Virus record (IMG/VR): IMGVR_UViG_3300023235_000088
Location: 1 to 30,907 of that record
DNA length: 30,907 bases
From: a virus
Direction: 5' to 3' (one strand)
The notes beneath the pieces are model-generated. The model had not been told where the DNA came from and ran no database searches. It saw nothing but the letters and a program-made list of their open reading frames with translations. Positions 20,380 to 27,645 of the stretch are shown here, piece after piece. The number at the start of each line of letters is the position of its first letter. Positions within the stretch are counted from its first letter, which is position 1. A program made the translations under genes and the position numbers.

Positions 20380-22518
20380 ATGGCACTGACTTTTGTTGAC
20401 AGCCCGAACAGATACGAGACTGGTGACTTTGAGGACATTAGCATTGCTAGTGTGTGGAGCAACTTCCCGACGGGCGGTAGTTCCTCTAATGCCCGTGTCG
20501 ATGAGCCGGTATTCGGCTCACGCACAGGAGTCAAGGCGTTCTATTGCGGCACTAACGGCTCCACTGGTGATATGCGAGCCAGCCTTGCAAATCCTGCTGC
20601 CGCTGAAGTTTATTTTGCGCTTGCATGGTATGCGCCGGTACTGCCAACCGAAGCCAACACACAGCAATTTAGACTGCATGATAGCACTAACGCGCTTGTT
20701 TGCTACTTTAACGTGCAGCCAAGCGGAACCATTGCGCTGCGCAATTCATCCGGTACAATTATTGCAGAAACTGCGGCTCCTGTAATTATAGCAGGAACGT
20801 GGACCTTCCTTGAGTTCCGGGTCTTATGCGGAGCCGGTACTGGTGTGGTTCAAATACGGGATCAGGCGGGCGGTAGCCCTTTGAGTGTAAGCGCACTGAA
20901 TATACCAGGAACAATCGGAATTATTGTCCCAAGAGGTCAGGAAGGCGGACCAACAAGATTGGGTCGCGACTATTACTTCACGGACCTTTCAGTTAAGGAC
21001 ACAACCGGAACTGAAAACAATACTTGGTACGCATCTGGCGGTGTTGCCAACTACCTACTCAAGCCGAATGCCGATGTTGTCGGAAACGCATGGTCATTTG
21101 TGGCCCGCAAGACATTCAACAACGGCGTAGGTTACAACGGCAGGGCAAATGACAGCGGCTTTTATGTTGACGATGCCGCCACACTGGAAATCGGCGCTGG
21201 TGACTTTACTGTCGAAGGCACGTTCCGTTGGGATGTTCTTCCTTCTTCTGGATCAATCCAGACTCTTGTCTCAAAGTGGCGCGACGCCTCTAACCTTTCG
21301 TGGCGCTTGTATTCCTACGAATCTGGAGGCAACACATTTATTGCCTTTGCCACAAGCACTGACGGCACTACCGGCACCGAGACGATTGTGCACAACTATC
21401 AGCTTGATATCGTTAAGTGGCAGAAATACACCATATCCGTATCGCGAGCGTCCGGCTCTAGCCGTATGTTTATCGACGGTGTGCGCGTAGGCCCCGTTGT
21501 CGCTGATGCGGCGACATACTTTAACGGTTCTGCACAGGTTGCTATTGCTGGGCAGGCAGACAGTTCAGTAACTTTGGAAAATGGCTTTATTGGCTGGATG
21601 GATGAGGTTAGATATACCGTAGGTGTTGGCCGGTACACGGCAGAATACACGCCGGCAACCACAGCATTCCCACGCGATGTTGGCGGCGACCCCAGCTTTT
21701 CCAGCGTTCAGTTGCTTGTTGGCTGGGATGACGGGCTTGTTATTGACCAGTCTGGCGCCGGACGTACAATCACAACACGCGGAACAGCAGAGGCGCAAGT
21801 TACTGATGACGGTGACTTTGCTTTCCAGTCTATCGATAAGACACTGAGGGACGACACGTTTATTGAGGCAAAGTACATTCCGGCATCTGGTACTTTGGAG
21901 TTTGGTGCAAATCCTCTAGACACAGAGACGGTTGTTATCGGAAGCCAAACATACACATTCAACACGACACTTGGCGGCGCCGGCAGTGTCCTCATTGGTA
22001 TTGACCAAGAAGCAAGTCTTGATAACCTTGTTGCGGCTGTTGAGAATGGCGCCGGAGAAGGCACGCTGTATGGTACTGGCACAACGGCCAATGCTAACGC
22101 TTCGGCAGAATCCCAGCCTGGTGACATTATTGGGGTTTTTGCCATAGTTCCGGGAACTGCCGGTAACTCGCTCACCTTCACAACTTCCGTCACTGGCGCT
22201 ACAATATCTGGTTCTGGCACTTTGGCTGGTGGCATAGATATACCGGCAGCAAGCGACTACGTTCTAGAGCGCCTTCCGCGAGGAATTACGCGCGTTGACG
22301 GCATTGCGCTGTTCACGAGGCGTTCTGTGTTTGGCGTCGGTGGCGCACAATTGCAACCTGGGTTTGTTGACTCCAGCTTGGCGGTCAGTAATGGCGCTGA
22401 TGTTGCGGCACCTGCTAACCCAGCGTGGCAAACAGATATCCTAAATAACAACGGCGGATCGCCTTGGACCGTCATTGATATGCTCGGAAGCAAAGTTCGC
22501 GTTAACAGGACAGTCTAA
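20380..22518 (+). CDS. LamG-domain tail protein inserted in the gp10 locus
   Basis: A 712-residue beta-rich protein with two concanavalin A/LamG-like domains, about residues 1-215 and 260-435 (second: DFTVEGTFRWDVLPSSGSIQ..., then SSRMFIDGVRVG, FIGWMDEVRYTVG). Next comes a domain near 505-600 (LDTETVVIGSQTYTF...GSVLIG...SLDNLVAAVEN) found also in the gp10-like protein upstream, and a C-terminal QPGFVDSSLAVSNG unit. LamG domains bind carbohydrates and often serve in phage adsorption. The gene sits between the two parts of gp10, starting one base after the first stop. It may be the receptor-binding or tail-side fibre protein; no P22-type tailspike was found in the window. Confidence 0.7.
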   Translation: MALTFVDSPNRYETGDFEDISIASVWSNFPTGGSSSNARVDEPVFGSRTGVKAFYCGTNGSTGDMRASLANPAAAEVYFALAWYAPVLPTEANTQQFRLHDSTNALVCYFNVQPSGTIALRNSSGTIIAETAAPVIIAGTWTFLEFRVLCGAGTGVVQIRDQAGGSPLSVSALNIPGTIGIIVPRGQEGGPTRLGRDYYFTDLSVKDTTGTENNTWYASGGVANYLLKPNADVVGNAWSFVARKTFNNGVGYNGRANDSGFYVDDAATLEIGAGDFTVEGTFRWDVLPSSGSIQTLVSKWRDASNLSWRLYSYESGGNTFIAFATSTDGTTGTETIVHNYQLDIVKWQKYTISVSRASGSSRMFIDGVRVGPVVADAATYFNGSAQVAIAGQADSSVTLENGFIGWMDEVRYTVGVGRYTAEYTPATTAFPRDVGGDPSFSSVQLLVGWDDGLVIDQSGAGRTITTRGTAEAQVTDDGDFAFQSIDKTLRDDTFIEAKYIPASGTLEFGANPLDTETVVIGSQTYTFNTTLGGAGSVLIGIDQEASLDNLVAAVENGAGEGTLYGTGTTANANASAESQPGDIIGVFAIVPGTAGNSLTFTTSVTGATISGSGTLAGGIDIPAASDYVLERLPRGITRVDGIALFTRRSVFGVGGAQLQPGFVDSSLAVSNGADVAAPANPAWQTDILNNNGGSPWTVIDMLGSKVRVNRTV

Positions 22519-22520
22519 GT

Positions 22521-23336
22521 GTGGCCATTGCAGACAAAATTAGGGTTGCCAACCAAGAGGTTGCGGCTGTTGTCGCGACGCCTTATACTCCTCTGCGAGT
22601 GCATGAACTATATGCCGTCGCTATTGGCGGTAAGGTCGCTCCGTATCTGTATGTCCATAATGAGCATATTGCGGCGGTCGCAGGTAACGATGGTGAGAAT
22701 GCCGTGTTAAGAGTCCATGAACTACACGCGGTTGTTGTTGCAGCAGAGGGCGTTATCCCGGAACAGCCACTTGTCATCAATGCCTTCCCTTACGATATCG
22801 ACGGCCACGTATTCTACGGCCTGCACATTCGCGGTAGGGGTACATTCGTTTATGACCTTATGACCGGCCAGTGGATGCAGTGGCAGACTGCAAACTTCCT
22901 TTACTGGAACGCGCAATATCACGTTAAGTGGAACGATCAGTTCTATGCTTCAAGCCTGATTGACTCCACCCTTGTTGTGGTAAACCCGAATTCCGTTCTG
23001 GATGATAGCTTCCGTACAAATACATTCTTGGCAACAGGTCGCCTGGAAAGTCAGTCTCGCAGATACATTCAAAACCCGGAAGCGCAACTGTTTGGCTCTA
23101 TCGGATTGCGCGGCGGCGATGTTGCTCTGCGCTACTCTGACGACGAGGGCGACACATGGTCAACGGATCGCGTAGTTACGGTATCCCCCGGTGTGCGCGA
23201 CGCCAACGTGATGTTCTATGACCTTGGGTCAGTGAAGGCTCCGGGTCGCATCTTCCAGATTAAGGATGAGGGGACAATGCGCCGAATCCAAACACTTAAC
23301 GCAATGATGGGTGGAGAAAATGGCAGCGACTCCTAA
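22521..23336 (+). CDS. Packaged-DNA stabilization protein, P22 gp10-like, C-terminal part
   Basis: A 271-residue protein. Residues about 80-260 correspond to the C-terminal half of gp10 (AFPYDIDGHVFYGLHIRGRG, then FVYDLMTGQWMQWQTANFLY, YHVKWNDQFYASSLIDSTL, and a final region with GSIGLRGGDVALRYSDDEG). Residues 1-80 (LRVHELYAVAIGG..., repeated as LRVHELHAVVVAA) are an extra repeat-type leader absent from gp10. The start is GTG 22521, with AGGA ten bases upstream, two bases after the LamG gene stop. It probably associates with the N-terminal part to form the complete tail hub. Its frame is the same as that of the upstream part. Confidence 0.75.
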   Translation: MAIADKIRVANQEVAAVVATPYTPLRVHELYAVAIGGKVAPYLYVHNEHIAAVAGNDGENAVLRVHELHAVVVAAEGVIPEQPLVINAFPYDIDGHVFYGLHIRGRGTFVYDLMTGQWMQWQTANFLYWNAQYHVKWNDQFYASSLIDSTLVVVNPNSVLDDSFRTNTFLATGRLESQSRRYIQNPEAQLFGSIGLRGGDVALRYSDDEGDTWSTDRVVTVSPGVRDANVMFYDLGSVKAPGRIFQIKDEGTMRRIQTLNAMMGGENGSDS

Positions 23337-24462
23337 CGAACAATTAATAGGCCCGATTGGTTATTCTCCCATCGTCGAGAAGGGTGGCGGGGCGACTCCG
23401 TTCTTCGCCCGGCAATGGTTGAACCTTGTTAATCTGGTCAAGTCTGTCGTCAAAATACAGAACGATATTATTATTGTTAACCAAGATATCATCACGCTTG
23501 TTGACGATGTTAACGCGCTGGAGGCCACTGAAATAGGTGGTGACGGAACGATTATCACGCCAGCCGCAGCGCCGCTAAGCGACGGCAACATAACGCTCAC
23601 TCTCGCAGATACGGCTGTAACCCCAGGCGCATATACTTCCGCTGATATTACTGTAGATCAGCAGGGACGAATAACCGCAGCAGCCAACGGATCGGGCGGG
23701 GGTGGCGGGTCTCTCGAAGTAGAAGACGACGGAGTATCAGTTGTTGCAGCCGCAACGAAACTTAATTTCGCAGGTTCGGGGGTAGTTGTAACTGACAACG
23801 GCTCGGGCGAAGCACTTATCACAATAGCAGGAGGCGGAGGACCAGCCGTGTTAGCAGTAGTTCAAACAGCATCAGAAGCATTGGCGAATATCACGTCAGG
23901 AATCACGCTTGCGGCGCCACCCGCCAACGGAAATACTTTGGTGGCAGTTGGTATAAACACGAGCAACACCAGCAACCCAAATACTAACTCTGGGTGGGTT
24001 AATCACGGCAGCGACTCGTCGCCACTAGACTGCATAATCGCAACAAAAGTGTGCGGTCCAAGCGAGTCTACACTACAGTCTCCATTCTCGACAACTTCGG
24101 CTGGTTTGATAGTTATGTACGAGATATCTGGGGCAAGTGTAGTCATAGACAACACCACTTTCGCAAGTTACAATTCAGCCTCACTAAGTATCAATACCTC
24201 CTCTAACGGACGATTTTTACCCGGCGTGACTGGCATAATACTGGCGTTCGCTGTGCACAAGGCCGAAGCGTATGGCACGTTCGGAGGCTCTGTCGTAGAA
24301 ACAGGTGGCACTGCGCGGGTGCAGGACGATGGCACCATAACTGTTTCCCCGGCCTCCGCGCAGGGAGCGGTGGGGGTGCTAACCCCCGGCTTATCCCTAT
24401 CCGCATCCATCCTATATCCTGCAGCGGTGGACGCGGCTATTGGTTATGTTATTCTTGCGTAG
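23320..24462 (+). CDS. Tail needle or fibre protein
   Basis: A 380-residue protein. The N-terminus (NEQLIGPIGYSPIVEKGGGA followed by TPFFARQWLNL) is the head-binding motif of many phage tail-fibre or needle proteins, and the next segment (VKIQNDIIIVNQDIITLVDDVNAL) is a trimeric coiled coil. A fibre-repeat motif ADITVDQQGRITAAANG follows near residue 105. The C-terminal half from about residue 185 is Ser/Thr/Asn-rich and looks like a receptor-binding or knob domain. The ATG at 23320 is chosen as the family start; a GTG at 23311 would add three residues. It overlaps the gp10-like gene by 17 bases, and its C-terminal codon use differs from its neighbours. Confidence 0.65.
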   Translation: MAATPNEQLIGPIGYSPIVEKGGGATPFFARQWLNLVNLVKSVVKIQNDIIIVNQDIITLVDDVNALEATEIGGDGTIITPAAAPLSDGNITLTLADTAVTPGAYTSADITVDQQGRITAAANGSGGGGGSLEVEDDGVSVVAAATKLNFAGSGVVVTDNGSGEALITIAGGGGPAVLAVVQTASEALANITSGITLAAPPANGNTLVAVGINTSNTSNPNTNSGWVNHGSDSSPLDCIIATKVCGPSESTLQSPFSTTSAGLIVMYEISGASVVIDNTTFASYNSASLSINTSSNGRFLPGVTGIILAFAVHKAEAYGTFGGSVVETGGTARVQDDGTITVSPASAQGAVGVLTPGLSLSASILYPAAVDAAIGYVILA

Positions 24463-24482
24463 TTCAGAGATGGGCGGTAAAA

Positions 24483-24551
24483 ATGATTCGCCAGCTTGAC
24501 CGAGATAATGCTGCATGGCATAACACTGAAACAAGATTTGGAGTTAATTAA
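24483..24551 (+). CDS. Possible 22-residue leader peptide before the holin gene
   Basis: ATG 24483 opens a 22-codon frame (MIRQLDRDNAAWHNTETRFG and two more residues) ending in TAA at 24549-24551, directly before the holin ATG at 24552. The holin ribosome binding site (GGAG) lies inside this frame, so translation of the leader could influence holin synthesis. The upstream signal GGGCGG is weak, so this is tentative. Confidence 0.3.
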   Translation: MIRQLDRDNAAWHNTETRFGVN

Positions 24552-24782
24552 ATGGCAATTCTCGCATCCCTGAAGGGCTACAAGACCCTTATTGTTAACG
24601 TCATCATCGCAGTTATCGGTATTCTGATCGCTACTGGTGTAGTGCCGGCTGTTGAGGCTCTTACGGCTGAAGAGGTTTCGACGCATGTTGAGGCCCTATT
24701 CGGCGCTTTTGCTGTCATTGGTGCAGCCGTAAACATCTTCATTCGCATGTTCACAAGCACGCCCATTGGCCAAAAAGGCTAA
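24552..24782 (+). CDS. Holin-like membrane protein
   Basis: A 76-residue protein with two predicted transmembrane helices (about 14-32, IVNVIIAVIGILIATGVVPA, and 48-66, LFGAFAVIGAAVNIFIRMF) and a short loop with acidic residues. The N- and C-termini carry Lys residues. Size, topology and position directly before the endolysin (TAATG overlap) identify it as the probable holin that opens the inner membrane at the end of infection. A GGAG ribosome binding site lies nine bases upstream. An anti-holin or accessory role cannot be excluded; another small membrane protein occurs at 29897. Confidence 0.7.
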   Translation: MAILASLKGYKTLIVNVIIAVIGILIATGVVPAVEALTAEEVSTHVEALFGAFAVIGAAVNIFIRMFTSTPIGQKG

Positions 24783-25213
24783 TGCTTCCGCATGACGGGT
24801 ATTACGCTCGCGCTCCAATCCCTAATGAGGCTTGGAAAGAACGCTGGCCTAACTTTACCCCACAGGAACTTGCTTGCAGTCATTGCGGCGAGTATGTGCA
24901 CAATGCGAAGTTCATGGATAAATTGCAGTCCCTTCGCTATATCATTGGCAAGCCGTTCAAGATAAACTCTGGCCACAGGTGCGCCGTCCACAACAAGGCC
25001 GTCGGTGGCGCCCCAAAGTCAAAACACCTAGAGATTGCTGTAGATATCAGCCTGCACAACCAGGATCGCTTTGACTTGGCCAACATGGCTGACAGTTTCG
25101 GGTTTACAGGGATGGGCCACGCTAAGTCATTTCTGCATCTTGACCTTCGTTCTGGCCCAAAAACACACTGGTATTACGGTGACTCCAAGAAGTATTGGGT
25201 CAAGCCTCACTAG
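24782..25213 (+). CDS. Endolysin, peptidase M15 family
   Basis: A 143-residue M15A-type D-Ala-D-Ala or L-Ala-D-Glu carboxypeptidase/endopeptidase. The core SGHRC (63-67) ... HNKAVGGAPKSKH leads to H82, with D88 in IAVDI and the third zinc-type ligand in FLHLDL (H119). The usual spacing in SxHxxGxAxD is one residue shorter here (SKHLEIAVD). There is no signal peptide, so it depends on the holin. Its ATG overlaps the holin stop. It cleaves peptidoglycan cross-links to free progeny. No i-spanin/o-spanin pair is visible next to it. Confidence 0.85.
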   Translation: MLPHDGYYARAPIPNEAWKERWPNFTPQELACSHCGEYVHNAKFMDKLQSLRYIIGKPFKINSGHRCAVHNKAVGGAPKSKHLEIAVDISLHNQDRFDLANMADSFGFTGMGHAKSFLHLDLRSGPKTHWYYGDSKKYWVKPH

Positions 25214-25266
25214 TTGCATATCTTTTGATTGTGCGGTAATGTGCGTCATTAAACGGAGACTAAATC

Positions 25267-25878
25267 ATGTGGGGTAGTATTCTAGCTGGTGTGGGCAAGA
25301 TGTTCGGCGGCGGCGGCGGCGGCGCAGGCTTGGGAAAGATTGCTGGCGCGCTTGGTTTGGGAGGAAGTGCCAACAAAGGCGTGAAGCGCATGGGTCAGGG
25401 CTTTCTTGATGCGAAAGAGGCCGTCGATCCACTATATGACAGCGCGCGGGGCAGGCTCCAGCCTTACGCGGACACTGGCGGGCAGGCTAATAGCCTTGTT
25501 TCTAGTCTTCTTGGTCTCAGTCCTGGCAATACTTCTGGCGCGGAAGCGATGAGCCAATTCCGGGACTCGACCGGGTATAAAGACATAATGAACCAAGCCA
25601 TGAACGGTGTTTCGACTAACGCCGCCGCGAAGGGATTGCTCGGCTCCAGCGGAACTGGCAAGGTTTTCCAGAACACTGCCGCCGACATTGCGCAGGGAAG
25701 TTTTGGTGACTTCCTGAGTCGCATAACTGGCCAGCAGTCAATGGGTATTAATGCTGCAAACAATCTTGCAGAGACGGATATGAATCAGGCTGAGTTTGCA
25801 GGCAAAAACAAACTTGGGCTTGCGGAGACAATGGCTCAGAAGAAGGATTCAAGTTTCCTTGGCAAACTTTTTGGATAA
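25267..25878 (+). CDS. Ejection (internal virion) protein, P22 gp7-like
   Basis: A 203-residue protein. The N-terminus is a Gly-rich hydrophobic segment (FGGGGGGAGLGKIAGALGLG) encoded in part by a GGC run near 25307-25325. The middle (QFRDSTGYKDIMNQAMNGVS, then NAAAKGLLGSSGTGKVFQNT) matches the conserved core of phage DNA-ejection proteins of the gp7 type, which leave the capsid to build a channel through the cell envelope. A KRxxxFLxA-type helix and an Ala/Gln-rich C-terminus complete it. It has GGAG before the ATG at 25267 and heads a three-gene ejection group. Confidence 0.7.
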   Translation: MWGSILAGVGKMFGGGGGGAGLGKIAGALGLGGSANKGVKRMGQGFLDAKEAVDPLYDSARGRLQPYADTGGQANSLVSSLLGLSPGNTSGAEAMSQFRDSTGYKDIMNQAMNGVSTNAAAKGLLGSSGTGKVFQNTAADIAQGSFGDFLSRITGQQSMGINAANNLAETDMNQAEFAGKNKLGLAETMAQKKDSSFLGKLFG

Positions 25879-25884
25879 ATAGAT

Positions 25885-27645
25885 ATGGCTGAAGCTAATA
25901 GTCTCTGGGGCGGAATGCCCGGTTATATCGCCAGCATGTTCCGCAACAAGAAAAAAACACCCGCTGGCTCCACGCCAGGTCCTAAAGATAGTGGAACAAG
26001 TCTTGTTGACGAAGGCAGGGCATTTGTGGATGCAGTGCGTGGTTATGGCGCGTCTGACCCCATTGATGATCCATATGCCAAGCGCAAAGAAGATAAAAAA
26101 GAAGATAAACCTGAAGACAAAAACCCGGCATTAACGCCATATCAGCAGCAGGTTACTCCGCAGGCTCAGGGCGGACCTAGTGCGCCGGCCACACGCGACA
26201 CTCCAGAAGCGATAGCTAACCTTAATCGTGGATTTGATGCGCTTGCGTCAGAGCAGAATATGGTAGCGGCTCCAAAAGAGTCAAATTCCGACAAAGTAAT
26301 GCGTGGCGTTTCCGGCCTTCTTGGGTTTGTCCCGAAGGGTGGCACACGAGGCGACGCAGCGGACGGATTCGCTAATATTGGCCGTAGCCTTATGGGTCTC
26401 AATTCAGTGCAGCAGATGGAGAGTGACTATAATCAGTCAGTCGCCCCTGAGAAGCTGCGACGCGCGCTTGAAACTGGAGACGCTGAAGAAATTGCAAGGC
26501 TTGATATTGGCGAGGGAACAGCGCGCCAGAGATTCGACGGAAACCAAGCGAAAGCCGCCGCCGCCGAATCCCCGGAAGTTGCTAAGGCTAGGTCAAGAAA
26601 AGTAGAACTAGCCAACGCCGCAGAGGCAATGTCCCGCGAAACTGGAGTCCCTTATGGTGACGCAGTGGGCTACATTAATCAGCAGCTTGGCGGTGGCGTA
26701 TTTGATGATATGGAACTGACCGCAGCACGTGACGGTGGGTATGACGGCCTGAAGGCTATCATTGGCGACCCGGTTACTTCCGCTGATCGCTTCCTGCTGA
26801 CGGGCGGCAACACCGCTATTGATCTTCGCAACTCCAATATGGATAAGATTGACTGGCAAAGTAAGCCAAAGACTCCAGAAGAGATGGAGATGTTTAAGGC
26901 TGATCTTGCTTACAAGGTCTCCAGGGGCAATCTTACTGATGCGCAGGCCCTCAAGGCGCTCAGAGACGCAGAGTCTAATGCTCTAAGGGCGGCTAAGTAT
27001 CAGCCGGGCGGCGGAGCAGATAGCGCTAGCGGATTTGGCTCAGCGGGCGTAGTTGTCGGAAGCCTGACTAGGGCATACAACTCTATTGAAGCGGCAAACG
27101 AAGCTGGAGTGTTTGTTGACCCAGAGGCCGGCGGCGGAATAAGTACGGCACTTACCGCCATGAAGGCAGACCCCAATATTGTTGACAGCAGCAAGTGGCG
27201 CCTAGCTATGTCCGTGTTGGACCCAAAGGGGTTTGAGGCTGTTATGAGTATGCGCCAATCACAGCGCGACCTGATGCAGGCAATTCGTCAACTTCCGGGA
27301 ATGGAGGCATCAAAGCTTGCGGATACACCGGCTGAACAGGAGATGCTTCGTCAGACTGCGCTTCAGTATGATGGCTCATATGGGGGCGCTAAACGTTCGC
27401 TTGGCGCAACCACTGGACTATTTGCTCAGGAAATTGAACAGTTTGTACTTAACAATCCCAACGCCTCACCGCAGGCCAAGGAGGCCGCGCGGGACATTCT
27501 TCGCCGCGCTGGTATTGGCGGTTATGAGCAAGCAGCACAACCAAATCAGGCCGGCGGTAAGTACCCGGAAGGGACAAAGGTGACTAACAAAGATACTGGT
27601 GAGGAGTTTGTGAGGCGTGGTGATAAGTGGGTGCCAACACAATGA
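25885..27645 (+). CDS. Ejection protein (gp20 position)
   Basis: A 586-residue, largely helical protein located between the gp7-like and the 737-residue protein. After a Gly/Lys-rich leader (residues 1-70, with KKEDKKEDKPEDK repeats) come helices with Ala-, Arg- and Glu-rich segments, a long helical centre, and a C-terminal KVTNKDTGEEFVRRGDKWVP tail that resembles short ends of other virion proteins. Sequence homology to P22 gp20 is not visible, but size, order and composition fit an ejected internal protein. It overlaps the next gene by four bases (ATGA at 27642-27645). Confidence 0.6.
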   Translation: MAEANSLWGGMPGYIASMFRNKKKTPAGSTPGPKDSGTSLVDEGRAFVDAVRGYGASDPIDDPYAKRKEDKKEDKPEDKNPALTPYQQQVTPQAQGGPSAPATRDTPEAIANLNRGFDALASEQNMVAAPKESNSDKVMRGVSGLLGFVPKGGTRGDAADGFANIGRSLMGLNSVQQMESDYNQSVAPEKLRRALETGDAEEIARLDIGEGTARQRFDGNQAKAAAAESPEVAKARSRKVELANAAEAMSRETGVPYGDAVGYINQQLGGGVFDDMELTAARDGGYDGLKAIIGDPVTSADRFLLTGGNTAIDLRNSNMDKIDWQSKPKTPEEMEMFKADLAYKVSRGNLTDAQALKALRDAESNALRAAKYQPGGGADSASGFGSAGVVVGSLTRAYNSIEAANEAGVFVDPEAGGGISTALTAMKADPNIVDSSKWRLAMSVLDPKGFEAVMSMRQSQRDLMQAIRQLPGMEASKLADTPAEQEMLRQTALQYDGSYGGAKRSLGATTGLFAQEIEQFVLNNPNASPQAKEAARDILRRAGIGGYEQAAQPNQAGGKYPEGTKVTNKDTGEEFVRRGDKWVPTQ

